The position numbers and the translations under genes are program-made. A stretch of DNA of 36,776 nt from Chloroflexota bacterium (GTDB lineage: Bacteria; Chloroflexota; Anaerolineae; Anaerolineales; UBA4823): positions 1,837,947 to 1,874,722 of the forward strand of contig CP070764.1 of the NCBI GenBank assembly GCA_020349245.1, written 5' to 3'. A model generated the notes under the pieces. The model was not told where the DNA came from. It did not search any database and worked only from the letters and a program-made list of their open reading frames with translations. The first letter of the stretch is position 1; every line of letters begins with the position of its first letter. Positions 1 through 9,113 of the stretch are shown here, piece by piece.

Positions 1-96
1 ACCAATAAAATTGGCTTTATAATACCCATTCAACCTTCCCACTGGGAACCTGAACTGCAGTATCTTTGTTCGGCAGATCATGAAGGATACCTGCTT

Positions 97-876
97 ATGG
101 AAGATCAAGTAATCCTTGAAACTCAAAACTTGCGCAAGGAATTTGGTGGACTTATCGCCGTGAGTGATGTCAATATTCAGGTGAAAGCCAGTGCATTACA
201 TTCCATCATTGGTCCGAATGGTGCTGGAAAGACAACGCTGTTCAACCTGCTATCTGGAAATCTCAAGCCAACCAGCGGCAGGGTTTTTTTCCAGGGAAAG
301 GATATAACAGACCTGCCTGCCCACCAGACCGTTCATCTTGGCATCGGTCGTTCATTTCAAATAACGAATATATTTCCAAACCTGACTGTATTTGAGAATA
401 TCCGCCTCGCTGCCCAAGCGGTTGGTAATGACAATTTTAAGTTCTGGCAGCATTATCGCCATTTCCAACGCTATGAAGACCGGGCAGAGCAGGTTATCAT
501 GCAAATTGGCTTGCAGGAACAAGCTCACCTGCTTGCCCAGATGCTTCCCCATGGCGATAAACGCAAATTGGAATTGGGCATCATCTTAGCCTGCGACCCG
601 AAACTACTCCTCCTGGATGAACCCACTGCAGGCATGGCCCGGGAAGAAATTCCCCTGCTCATGAATACCATCAACCAGATCCGTGAACAGGGGGATAGAA
701 CAATCATGCTCGTGGAGCATAAAATGGATCTGGTTATGAATGTCTCCGATTGGATCACGGTAATGCACCAGGGTCAGATCCTTGCTGAGGGTACTCCCAG
801 CGAGATCGCAGCCAATGAGATCGTTCAAGCCGCATACCTGGGCGAATTTTATGGTGATTTCTCCGAGGTGAAATAA
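97..876 (+). CDS. livG: Branched-chain amino-acid/amide ABC transporter ATP-binding protein, LivG type
   Basis: Cytoplasmic ATPase that, with LivF, would power import through the LivH/LivM channel. The 259-residue protein has Walker A GPNGAGKTT at residues 39-47, Walker B LLLLDEP and the switch-region VEHKMDLV. The signature loop reads LPHGDKRKLELG rather than LSGGQ; related variants are common in LivG and urea-transporter ATPases. ATG 97 is chosen because the protein then begins like other LivG proteins and AAGGA lies about 10 bases upstream. The same frame stays open to base 1 without a stop, so a longer N-terminus cannot be excluded. The stop overlaps the livF start by one base (TAATG). 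The periplasmic binding protein expected with this system is not in the window and may lie to the left, so the substrate is unknown. Confidence 0.9.
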   Translation: MEDQVILETQNLRKEFGGLIAVSDVNIQVKASALHSIIGPNGAGKTTLFNLLSGNLKPTSGRVFFQGKDITDLPAHQTVHLGIGRSFQITNIFPNLTVFENIRLAAQAVGNDNFKFWQHYRHFQRYEDRAEQVIMQIGLQEQAHLLAQMLPHGDKRKLELGIILACDPKLLLLDEPTAGMAREEIPLLMNTINQIREQGDRTIMLVEHKMDLVMNVSDWITVMHQGQILAEGTPSEIAANEIVQAAYLGEFYGDFSEVK

Positions 877-1580
877 TGACCAATGTCCTGGAAGTCAAGG
901 AAATTGAGACTTTTATCGGTCAGTTTCACATACTGGAGGGGATCACATTCGAGGTGCCTGAAGGCAGTATCACAGTTCTGCTCGGTCGTAACGGGGCTGG
1001 GAAGACAACAACCCTGAAATCCATCCTGGGATTGACTCCACCCAACAAGGGTCGAGTCGTCTTCAATGGGGAAGAAATCCAGGGTCTTGCATCTTATAAG
1101 ATCGCCTCAAAAGGCATCGGTTATGTACCTGAGCACCGGGCGATCTTCACCGATCTATCAGTGGAGGAAAACCTTCGTATCGCAGAGCGCCAGAAGGGTG
1201 ATTTTGCCAAGCGTGCAGAATTTATTTTCACCATTTTCCCGGATCTAAAAAAATTCATTAAGCTGCCCGGAGGGAATTTATCCGGAGGCCAGCAACAGAT
1301 GCTTGCCATCGCCCGCGCTTTGGTGCCAGATAATGACCTCCTGCTCATTGATGAACCTAGCGAGGGTTTGGCCCCGGTGATCATTGAGCAAGTCATGGAA
1401 GCAGTCCGGCAGCTATCTGACCACACTACAATCCTCCTTGTAGAACAGAATTTTATTATGGCTAGCCAGCTTGCTGATCGTTACACGATCATCGAATCTG
1501 GGAAATCCGTCAAATACGGCCGGATGGAAGAATTGATCGATGATCAGGAGACCATCAATCGCTATCTCGGAGCGACTTGA
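876..1580 (+). CDS. livF: Branched-chain amino-acid/amide ABC transporter ATP-binding protein, LivF type
   Basis: Second ATPase of the importer, 234 residues, the usual LivF length. Walker A is GRNGAGKTT at about residues 37-45, the signature is a classic LSGGQQQMLAIARAL, and Walker B is LLLIDEPSEGLAP, a typical LivF form, followed by VEQNF. It starts one base inside the livG stop codon, which implies translational coupling, and ends ten bases before livH. Family assignment is secure; the transported compound is not shown by the sequence. Confidence 0.92.
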   Translation: MTNVLEVKEIETFIGQFHILEGITFEVPEGSITVLLGRNGAGKTTTLKSILGLTPPNKGRVVFNGEEIQGLASYKIASKGIGYVPEHRAIFTDLSVEENLRIAERQKGDFAKRAEFIFTIFPDLKKFIKLPGGNLSGGQQQMLAIARALVPDNDLLLIDEPSEGLAPVIIEQVMEAVRQLSDHTTILLVEQNFIMASQLADRYTIIESGKSVKYGRMEELIDDQETINRYLGAT

Positions 1581-1590
1581 GGATAAACCG

Positions 1591-3099
1591 ATGGCCAACC
1601 TTATTAAAACCAATCGCGCGCTTTTGATCACCTTCGCCATTGTCCTCCTTTTAATTATTCTTATCTCTCAAGGGCTGGAGGCGAAGGTTTGGGTTTCGAT
1701 CCTTCTTTCCGGCGTTACCCTGGCAGCCCTTTATTTTTTACTCGCTTCAGGCTTATCATTGATCTTTGGCTTGATGGATGTGCTCAATTTCGCTCATGGC
1801 GCTATTTTTGTCTTGGGCGCCTTTGTGGGTTTGTCGGTATTTGCCAACCCGAGACTTTTTTTCAATACGGTCCCCTTTATCCTGACCATTACCGCCGGCG
1901 TGCTCCTTGGAGAACGATATGGCTACTATTTGTGGCGTAATATCACGAGGTTGACTGCCCGGCGTGTCATCCAGGGGGTGCTGCTTATCGTTGCATTCGG
2001 GATTGTCGCTTTCAGTTTGCGTCGCTTTCCGATCAGTGCGCTCAATGCATTCAGCGTAACTGCGGTAGGTGGAGCGGTGCCAACACCTCAAGCCCAAGAA
2101 GCACTGGCGATCATGATCCAGCGAGTGGCTTTCGTCATCCTGGGGGGCTTGATTTTCGGTGTGCTGGCTGCTCCTAAAGAAGCCAGAGATATTGGCCGCC
2201 AGCGACCTTCTTGGCAAATTATTGGATTTACGCTGATTATCCTGATCACAGCTTTTCTTGTACTGATATATAGAGATCCCGGTGAAACATTTTTCCTGGG
2301 TCTTTCCCCGAATATAAGATTCTTACTGGCCTTGATCATCGGCAGCTTGACCGGAGCAATCGTCGGAATCGCGATCGAAGTTGTTTTGATCCGACCATTT
2401 TATGGACGTCCGGTTACCCAACTTGTCCTGACGCTGGGATTGTTGATCGTGATGATCGACCTGATCGAATTAATTTGGGGAGACGAGGGACATCCACCCA
2501 TGCAGCCACCGTCCTTGTTTGCCGAGAGCTGCCGGTCAGAATCGATCGTCGCTTGGTTATCCGAGAATTGCAGTTCGATAAATGTATTAGGCAGAGCCTT
2601 CCCAACCTACCGCCTGTTCATCATCACCGTTGGCATCCTGGTGCTCATCGGGGTGGGGTTACTTCTGCAAAGAACCCGGATCGGGATGATCATCCGGGCT
2701 GGAGTACAGGATAGCGAAATGGTGGAAGCGCTGGGTATTAACGTGCGCCAGGTATTTACCTTCGTATTTGCTCTTGGTTCTGGATTGGCTGCCTTGGGAG
2801 GTGTGATCGTGGCCCCATTCCTGGGTGTATACCCCGCAATGGGCGGCGTCTTCCAATTACAGGCTTTTGTGGCAGTCGTCATTGGTGGCATGGGCAGTTT
2901 CGCCGGTGCGGCAGTTGGTACGCTGATCTTGGGCTTAGCTCGTGCCTTTGGAGATTATTTCGTCGCTGCGGGGATCGATATCCCCATGCTGGATCTGACC
3001 TTCAAAGGTAGTCCTGCCATCGCAAAAGCCTCCTCAGTGTTGATCATGGCGATTGTTCTCTTAGTGCGTCCACAAGGTATCTTCGGGAAGAAGGAGTAA
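1591..3099 (+). CDS. livH: LivH-type permease with a large membrane insertion
   Basis: Inner-membrane permease of the importer. The start ATG 1591 is preceded by GAGGA seven bases upstream, which gives MANLIKTN; a start farther upstream would run into livF. Hallmarks of LivH are present: LSLIFGLMDVLNFAHGA near residues 55-71, then a second conserved block from about residue 255 (IEVVLIRPFYGRP) to the C-terminal GGMGSFAGAAVGT segment. At 502 residues it is far longer than the usual roughly 290-310. The extra material is mainly residues 90-245, with several additional hydrophobic stretches separated by basic loops, plus a smaller Cys-containing loop around 305-333. There is no frameshift; the whole frame is open. 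The role of the insert is unknown. Confidence 0.88.
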   Translation: MANLIKTNRALLITFAIVLLLIILISQGLEAKVWVSILLSGVTLAALYFLLASGLSLIFGLMDVLNFAHGAIFVLGAFVGLSVFANPRLFFNTVPFILTITAGVLLGERYGYYLWRNITRLTARRVIQGVLLIVAFGIVAFSLRRFPISALNAFSVTAVGGAVPTPQAQEALAIMIQRVAFVILGGLIFGVLAAPKEARDIGRQRPSWQIIGFTLIILITAFLVLIYRDPGETFFLGLSPNIRFLLALIIGSLTGAIVGIAIEVVLIRPFYGRPVTQLVLTLGLLIVMIDLIELIWGDEGHPPMQPPSLFAESCRSESIVAWLSENCSSINVLGRAFPTYRLFIITVGILVLIGVGLLLQRTRIGMIIRAGVQDSEMVEALGINVRQVFTFVFALGSGLAALGGVIVAPFLGVYPAMGGVFQLQAFVAVVIGGMGSFAGAAVGTLILGLARAFGDYFVAAGIDIPMLDLTFKGSPAIAKASSVLIMAIVLLVRPQGIFGKKE

Positions 3100-3103
3100 T
3101 TGC

Positions 3104-4210
3104 ATGGCAACCACCTCCCTGAGCAGATCTAAGAATTCGCTCTCCATTTTCTGGTCGAAGTGGTGGCCTTACTTAGTGGTGCTGGTCCTACTGATCCTTT
3201 TCCCCTTCATCGCCGGTTTGACTATCGGCGATCCTGCCGCGATCCAGGGAAGCGCGAATCCCGTAGAGAGCATCCTGCAGAGGGCAGGAAGTGGCTATGC
3301 GAAATTCTGGCAGGGGATGCTCATCCAGATGTTCATCCTGGGCATCTTCGCCATGAGCTACGACCTCCTGTTGGGTTACACAGGCATTTTATCTTTCGGT
3401 CACGCCATGTTCTTTGGCACCGGGGGCTACACGGTCGCTATCTTGATCGATAAGCACTTTAACTGGCCATTATATTCAGCCCTGCTGGCTGTCGTCATTA
3501 TTGCCCTGATCCAGGGGGTTATCTTCGGCATTTTATCCCTGCGCGTCAAGGGTGTTTACTTGGCGATGGTCACGCTTGCCTTTGCCGAGATGTTTTTCAT
3601 TATCGCTGAAGCAGGTGATTTTCGCACCTACACCGGCGCAGACGATGGCTTGCATGGTTTTCCAGTACCCGAATTTTTAAGCGCCACGATTCACCGCACT
3701 CAGTTCTATTACCTGGCATTGATTTTCTTCATCGTGGTCTTCCTGGCTGCCCGGCGACTGGTCGATTCACCCACCGGTCGAGTGATGATAGCCACTCGTG
3801 AAAACGAGAACCGAGCCATGATGATCGGCTACAACACGTTCTGGTTCAAACTGGTCGCGTTCATCACAGCGGGTTTATTCGCTGCCTTAGCCGGTGCCCT
3901 CCTTGCACTTTACAATGTCAGTGTCACCCCCGCCTTATTCAGCATCAATAAAACCATTGATGCTCTGGCCATGACCATTATCGGCGGTGCCGGGACGCTC
4001 ATCGGCCCGATCATCGGTGCTGCCATTGTGCAGCTGCTAGGCTACTGGCTTGAGCGCTGGTTTGGCCCATCCTGGACGTTGATCTATGGTCTTATCTTCA
4101 TGATGATCGTCATGTTTCTCCCCTTCGGAATTGTTGGCACGATCCGCGCCAGATCCTTCCAGTGGAAGGCAGGCTGGCAGCGCTGGTTGAAATTGATCAA
4201 GGGAGAATGA
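3104..4210 (+). CDS. livM: LivM-type permease
   Basis: Second permease of the importer, 368 residues with multiple membrane segments. It carries the LivM hallmarks GYTGILSFGHAMFFG near residue 90 and a C-terminal IIGGAGTLIGPIIGAA block. A hydrophilic N-terminal stretch and one membrane helix precede a roughly 30-residue loop before the core. It starts four bases after the livH stop, with AAGGAG overlapping the livH end, so it belongs to the same transcript. The operon closes with an intrinsic terminator 35 bases downstream. Confidence 0.92.
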   Translation: MATTSLSRSKNSLSIFWSKWWPYLVVLVLLILFPFIAGLTIGDPAAIQGSANPVESILQRAGSGYAKFWQGMLIQMFILGIFAMSYDLLLGYTGILSFGHAMFFGTGGYTVAILIDKHFNWPLYSALLAVVIIALIQGVIFGILSLRVKGVYLAMVTLAFAEMFFIIAEAGDFRTYTGADDGLHGFPVPEFLSATIHRTQFYYLALIFFIVVFLAARRLVDSPTGRVMIATRENENRAMMIGYNTFWFKLVAFITAGLFAALAGALLALYNVSVTPALFSINKTIDALAMTIIGGAGTLIGPIIGAAIVQLLGYWLERWFGPSWTLIYGLIFMMIVMFLPFGIVGTIRARSFQWKAGWQRWLKLIKGE

Positions 4211-4244
4211 TCACCGCTGGCATTGACAAGCTCCTCAATTTAAT

Positions 4245-4276
4245 AAAATACTCCCCATCAAGGGAGTATTTTTGTT
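4245..4276 (+). terminator. Intrinsic terminator of the liv operon
   Basis: Perfect 11-bp stem (4245-4255 with 4262-4272), six-base loop CATCAA, and a T-rich tail on the + strand. Because the stem is flanked by A on one side and T on the other it could also work for the convergent hydrolase gene coming from the right. Confidence 0.9.
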
Positions 4277-4458
4277 AAATAAAATCACCTTAATTGAAAC
4301 CTTATCCTTGATTTGTGCCTTAATTTTCAAATCAAAACTCCAGAAAAGAATATAAAATTCGATCGCAGGCAGTTACTCCCCCATGATGATTGAATTTTCT
4401 TTTTCCTACAAACAACATCTCTGGTCTATTTTGTTTACATTCAGCAATACAAAAACAA

Positions 4459-5523
4459 TTATAAGTTCTTCCAGTGTTGCTTTCCTTTTGAATAAACTGA
4501 CCTCATGATCCCTGGTAAGAACGTATCTGCGATAAAGTACGATAAACTCGGGAAAGGCGGTTCAGGTTGTGTTTGTTGCGGTGAGGGTTTATTGGAGGGT
4601 AATCCAATTTCAGCCTGGGTAAATGCCTCTCCATCTTCTTTTGATAATCTTGCTATAACCTCCCCATTGCCATTCACAATTTTGCACTCCTGCACCAGAT
4701 TGCATTGCATTTTGGCCCTGTCCGCTTGGGAAAGATACTTAAACAGCCAGGGAGCAATCAGGGCATAACCTAAAAATGCCTGTCTTCCCTTGGGGATGTC
4801 CGTCCAAATTTGACCAAATTGGGCCGCTTGAACTGTTGGGATTCTCATCCAGGCAGTTTGTTGGTCAAGCATTGTTCCGAAAGTCAGCTGGACAGTATCA
4901 GCAGCTGCAGCAATTCTACTGCCCATATCCTCAATCGTGAAATAATCACCATTTGGAAAGTAGTAGGTAGCTTTGCCGACATCAACCGGGCAACTACTGA
5001 TGACAATCAAATCAACCTGTCCTGCGTACAACTTCCACAAGCTCGTATGACCGATATCCCAACAAACCAGCATACCTATATCACCCAAATCTGTTCTTGC
5101 TACCGTTACCCTGGGATTTAATCGAGACTCACGGAAGTATCCTCTTTCCCAACCCCAGGGATAATTTTTATCATAACGCCAGAGTCTACCGTCAGGTGCA
5201 TACAGGAGCAGCGAGTTAAAAACATCGCTATCATCTAGAAGCATCAGGGAACCTGATAGATGAACATCTAACCGGGTAGCAGTATCCCGCATCCAGTTTG
5301 CAGTGAGTCCATTAATTTTTTCCACACGCTTGTGATTCTCTTCGCAGTATGTGTACCCCGTGTTAAAACATTCGGGCAGGACAACCAATTGTGCGCCGGA
5401 TTGGACAGCGGAAATCACCAAACGCTCTGCGCGTTCCAAACGCTCGATCGTTGAAGCAGGATTGGCATCCATTTGTATAGCAGCAACCTTTACAGTTTTG
5501 CTCATTTTCGGATCAATTGGCAT
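4459..5523 (-). CDS. Carbon-nitrogen hydrolase (nitrilase superfamily)
   Basis: Probably a cytoplasmic amidase or carbamoyl/nitrile hydrolase acting on a small C-N bond substrate. The 354-residue protein shows the superfamily catalytic triad: Glu51 in VVLPECFNTGY, Lys119 in YDKNYPWGWE and Cys154 in MLVCWDIGH. ATG 5523 is chosen because AGGAGG lies about six bases upstream; the later ATG seven codons in has no comparable site. The C-terminal 80 residues (Pro/Gln-rich stretch, then a basic tail) lie outside the core fold. It converges on the liv operon and has its own promoter candidate near 5692. The family is clear, but the substrate cannot be read from sequence. Confidence 0.85.
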   Translation of the reverse strand: MPIDPKMSKTVKVAAIQMDANPASTIERLERAERLVISAVQSGAQLVVLPECFNTGYTYCEENHKRVEKINGLTANWMRDTATRLDVHLSGSLMLLDDSDVFNSLLLYAPDGRLWRYDKNYPWGWERGYFRESRLNPRVTVARTDLGDIGMLVCWDIGHTSLWKLYAGQVDLIVISSCPVDVGKATYYFPNGDYFTIEDMGSRIAAAADTVQLTFGTMLDQQTAWMRIPTVQAAQFGQIWTDIPKGRQAFLGYALIAPWLFKYLSQADRAKMQCNLVQECKIVNGNGEVIARLSKEDGEAFTQAEIGLPSNKPSPQQTQPEPPFPSLSYFIADTFLPGIMRSVYSKGKQHWKNL

Positions 5524-6094
5524 GCTATCCTCCTCTATACTTATCCCTTGAAATCACAAAAACATAACTGACTGGCATCCACCAAATCTATATCGAGACA
5601 TACCGGTAAGAGATTGAATTCTTAATGGAGATTCTCCCATTCCGGGGATCAACCAGTTAAGGGTCATCAAAATAATTGATTTCTTATAAAAATTATAGCA
5701 TTGCATATTTCGATAGGATTTCACTGCAGTTTGATTTCAGACTTAGCATCTAACGGATGGGCATCAGTTTCAATGGAGCCATGGATTTTATCCAACATAG
5801 TCACAAAATTTTATATCTCTGTAGATTGATTGTGATACGCCATTCTTGATGCTGATCGATCATGGGTTGAATTCAATAATAAAATCTAAATAGAAAAATG
5901 TCCCACTGATGCGAAACCTACCTGTTGCTTTCCAGGACAAATAACAGAATTATTAAACCAATTAACAAATTAGTCTCCGCATTATCTGGTTGAGGATTTT
6001 CTAAATTATTATTTAAGTTCAGCGGGAGGGAATGCAGGTACAATCAGCCAGGATTCTGTTGTCTTAATCGCAAAAATTCTTACAGGTAACTGGT
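5524..6094. other. Intergenic region between divergent genes
   Basis: AT-rich, 571 bases between the minus-strand hydrolase and the plus-strand lipoprotein gene. Apart from the extended -10 element at 5692-5700 and the AGGAGG site just upstream of 5523, no gene, relic or strong hairpin was recognised. Confidence 0.6.
5692..5700 (-). promoter_or_regulatory. Extended -10 promoter candidate for the carbon-nitrogen hydrolase
   Basis: On the minus strand this reads TGCTATAAT, a consensus -10 with the TGn extension. No convincing -35 lies at 16-18 bases, as is usual for extended -10 promoters. It would give a leader of about 160 bases before ATG 5523. Confidence 0.5.
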
Positions 6095-7297
6095 ATGGTC
6101 ACCACGAAAAAAAATCTCCTTCTACTTTTCTTGTTTATACTGCTGATAACCGGCTGCCAGGTGGGAATAGGAAGTGAACTAATCACGCCACCAACTATAG
6201 GACTCTTTCCAACAACCACGGTAAGTGCCACACCTACCGAACCGGAGGTCAACCCAAGCCAGACTCTTGCTCCGACTCCCAAGTCTCCATTATTGGATGA
6301 TAATTCCAACCTCCCAACACAGACAGATGCCCCAACAAGCACAATTTCCCCAACGCCGACGGCAACCGAAGTCGTCTTTAATATCGGTAATGAGCTCACC
6401 ATCGAATATCTCCGGGACCTGGAGATCAGTGGCAGCGAGATCACCTTCGAAGAGACCCTCCCGGATCGTTCTAATTATCACCAGCACCTCGTCAGCTACC
6501 TTTCGGAAGGCAACAGGATCTACGGTCTGCTGACGATCCCTTTCGAGGAACCGCCTCCTGCTGGGTATAAAGCTGTCGTCTTCAACCATGGCTATATTCC
6601 TCCTGCGACCTACCAAACGATAGAACGCTACACGGCTTACGTTGACTACCTGGCAAGGAACGGCTTTGTGGTCTTTAAAATCGATCTCCGGGGACATGGC
6701 AACTCTGAAGGAGAGCCCACTGGCTCCTATTTTTCCCCAGCTTATACCATTGACGCAATCGCTGCGCTCAAGAGTCTACAGAAGCTGGATATTATCGACC
6801 CACAGGGGATCGGTATGTGGGGTCACAGCATGGCAGGCAACTTGGTTCTAAGGGCAATGTTGGTCGAACCGGATATCAAGGCTGGGGTGATCTGGGCTGG
6901 TGCTGTCTACAGTTATGACGATTTTGCCCAATACGGAATCACCGACAATACATATCGGCCACCAGCCACGCCAGAAACCCAGGAAACACCCGATCCACGC
7001 AGAAGTTCCCGAGAAATTTTTGACACTTACGGGCGGCCAGACACCCAGATCGAGTACTGGCAAGCAGTATCTTTGACTGAAAATATTGAATACCTGGTTA
7101 ACCCCTTACAGCTGCACCATGCCCAGGATGACAGCGTGGTGAATATCGGTTATTCATTCGACTTGGCAGCTGTGTTGCAGGAAAATAGCAAGCAATACGA
7201 ATTTTTCAGCTACGAAGGTGGAGGTCATAACCTGAATTCGCCGTACTTCAACCAGGCAATGCAGCGAACCGTGGAATTCTTCCGGGATAATTTGTAG
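6095..7297 (+). CDS. Surface lipoprotein alpha/beta-hydrolase (esterase/peptidase-like)
   Basis: Predicted to be exported, lipid-anchored and to hydrolyse an ester or amide at the cell surface. Residues 1-20 form a lipoprotein signal ending in the lipobox LITGC with Cys21. Residues 30-95 are a Thr/Pro/Ser-rich linker. The hydrolase domain runs from about 125 to 400: oxyanion region VVFNHGY (near 162-167), DLRGHGNS, nucleophile elbow GMWGHSMAG with Ser245, an acid candidate at Asp345/Asp346 in AQDDSVV, and His378 in GGGHNL. The Shine-Dalgarno site is weak. It stands alone, convergent with the sulfatase gene 74 bases downstream. The substrate is unknown; the fold assignment is strong. Confidence 0.82.
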   Translation: MVTTKKNLLLLFLFILLITGCQVGIGSELITPPTIGLFPTTTVSATPTEPEVNPSQTLAPTPKSPLLDDNSNLPTQTDAPTSTISPTPTATEVVFNIGNELTIEYLRDLEISGSEITFEETLPDRSNYHQHLVSYLSEGNRIYGLLTIPFEEPPPAGYKAVVFNHGYIPPATYQTIERYTAYVDYLARNGFVVFKIDLRGHGNSEGEPTGSYFSPAYTIDAIAALKSLQKLDIIDPQGIGMWGHSMAGNLVLRAMLVEPDIKAGVIWAGAVYSYDDFAQYGITDNTYRPPATPETQETPDPRRSSREIFDTYGRPDTQIEYWQAVSLTENIEYLVNPLQLHHAQDDSVVNIGYSFDLAAVLQENSKQYEFFSYEGGGHNLNSPYFNQAMQRTVEFFRDNL

Positions 7298-7370
7298 TCA
7301 GGTCCAGCAGGGTTACTTTACGATACTTGCTGAATTCAAGAATAGAATGATCAGTATTATCCTCACAGCA

Positions 7371-8831
7371 CTAGAGCCAACCTCGCAGGTTGACCTTCAG
7401 CTCTGCTTCCCATTCATCGAGCATATTTGTTAAATTTCTCGCCACATCCGGATAGGTTTCGATCAAATTGTAAGATTCACTGGGGTCTCTCTCCAGGTCG
7501 AATAAAAAAGGACCATGCGAAAACAGCGGGTAGCCGCCGTTATCTGACATATGCCTGCGTTGGTATTTCCAGTTTTGATACCGCACGGCAACCAGGATGG
7601 GACCGTCATAATAGAAAAACCGCTCATGCAGACTTGACACTTCTCCCTTTAGAATCGGGAGCAAATCCCTGCCATCGATGATCCTGTCCTGCGGAAGTGG
7701 GACCCCTGCACAGGATAAACAAGTTGGAAATATGTCGAAATTAATGCTCAGCGCATTACTGGTGACCCCCGGTGGCAGTGTCCCAGGCCAGCGAGCGATG
7801 AACGGCACCCGCAGCCCGCCCTCCGCGATATTGTTCTTGCGACCACGCCATTCCCCTGGATTCCCTTGCCACCAGGGACCATTGTCGCTGGTCAGAATGA
7901 CCAGTGTGTTTTCATCCAATCCTAGAGCGGCTAATTGACCAAAAATTTGCCCGGTGCTCCAATCCAATTCTTCCACTGCATCCCCGTATAAGCCAGCTTG
8001 CGATTTTCCCTGGAAATCTTCACCCGCAAAAAGTGGTTCGTGGACTGCGGTATGGGAGATGTAAAGGAAAAATGGCTTGTCTGCATGTGCTTGGATGAAC
8101 TGGATTGCCTCCCGGGTATATTGCTGAGTTAAACCACTTTGCTCAGCCGGCCCTGGAATTTCGATTTCATCGTTGCGCCAAACTTCAAATTTTGGGGAAT
8201 CATTCGAGTAAAGGACACCGTAGAATTCATCAAAACCCTTGTCGTTCGGCAAGTGACCAGGCTGGTCCCCCAGGTGCCACTTCCCCACCAATCCCGTGCG
8301 ATACCCTGTCCGCTGCAGGATTTCAGGAAAAGTGGCTTCATCTTCTGGCAAACCGGTAACATCATACTGGTATCGATCGACCGCTTTAAGAAAATACTCC
8401 ATGGGATGGTTATTTGGATATAGAGGCAGAGTCATGTGGGTACGCTTTGCGTACCGCCCGGTTAAAATGGCCGCCCGGGAGGGTGTGCAGACCGAGGCGC
8501 TGGCATAAAAGCTGGTCATCAGCACCCCCTCCGCTGCCATCTGATCGATGACCGGCGTTTTGACCAGCTCACCACCGTAGGCTCCCAGATCGCCATATCC
8601 GAGATCGTCAACTAAAATCAGCACGATATTTGGCAGGCGGCTGAGATTTTCAGCCTGCAAGTAGCTGTTGAGCAGCTGCTCTGTCCGCACCGGGTCGAAA
8701 TCCCGACCTTCATGGTTGCGGTAGACTCGGGCAGCAATCCCACCTGCTGCTAAAACTCCCCCGACCACCACAACCCCTTTTAAAAAATCTCGCCTGCTTA
8801 ACTCGCTTTTACCCTCGCTCACTATGTTCAA
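7371..8831 (-). CDS. Tat-exported type I sulfatase (arylsulfatase-like)
   Basis: Would remove sulfate esters from substrates outside the cytoplasm. Residues 11-35 hold a twin-arginine signal (SRRDFLKG followed by a hydrophobic Val/Gly/Ala run). The sulfatase core has metal-binding Asp75-Asp76 in LVDDLGYGDLG and the formylglycine motif CTPSR with Cys115, followed by AAILTGRY; a second metal segment reads TSDNGPWW. Cys115 must be oxidised to formylglycine by a separate maturase, which is not encoded here. The start shown is a TTG without a good ribosome site; a GTG three codons later is equally possible and both keep the Tat motif. Length (486) is normal. No partner gene shows which sulfated compound is used. 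Confidence 0.85.
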   Translation of the reverse strand: MNIVSEGKSELSRRDFLKGVVVVGGVLAAGGIAARVYRNHEGRDFDPVRTEQLLNSYLQAENLSRLPNIVLILVDDLGYGDLGAYGGELVKTPVIDQMAAEGVLMTSFYASASVCTPSRAAILTGRYAKRTHMTLPLYPNNHPMEYFLKAVDRYQYDVTGLPEDEATFPEILQRTGYRTGLVGKWHLGDQPGHLPNDKGFDEFYGVLYSNDSPKFEVWRNDEIEIPGPAEQSGLTQQYTREAIQFIQAHADKPFFLYISHTAVHEPLFAGEDFQGKSQAGLYGDAVEELDWSTGQIFGQLAALGLDENTLVILTSDNGPWWQGNPGEWRGRKNNIAEGGLRVPFIARWPGTLPPGVTSNALSINFDIFPTCLSCAGVPLPQDRIIDGRDLLPILKGEVSSLHERFFYYDGPILVAVRYQNWKYQRRHMSDNGGYPLFSHGPFLFDLERDPSESYNLIETYPDVARNLTNMLDEWEAELKVNLRGWL

Positions 8832-9113
8832 TTCGCGTCAAAGATAATCCGGAGGCCTGGTTTTTCTGCTTGTCCTTATTATTATCCCATATTAACTCCT
8901 GAAACCTTCAGCAGGTGAAAAGGAAGTAACTGGATTCTTCCGAGAGCTGCTACACAATTTTCCCTGGAAATCAAAGACATTCGTGAAATTCTCAATGGCG
9001 TAATGAGTCGCGAAGATTTTACCCATCCTGAATGATGCAGTTGACATCAGAAATCGTCAAGGAACGGTGGCATTTCCTGATTAATCTTCATTCCAATGAT
9101 GTTTCTAGCTAAT
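8832..9113. other. Non-coding stretch before the antiporter relic
   Basis: About 280 bases with stops in all frames and no recognisable protein fragment, RNA or strong hairpin. Together with the relic and spacer to 9818 it makes a gene-free kilobase. Confidence 0.5.

Noticed and set aside
1..96. Extension of livG to the window edge
   Set aside because: The frame is open, but the translated sequence does not resemble an ABC ATPase N-terminus, and a ribosome site precedes ATG 97.
1540..1590. Longer livH start inside livF
   Set aside because: The upstream codons overlap livF in another frame, and GAGGA sits seven bases before ATG 1591.
4810..5121. Plus-strand open frame inside the carbon-nitrogen hydrolase
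   Set aside because: The opposite strand carries the catalytic triad and a strong ribosome site; this frame has no recognisable content.
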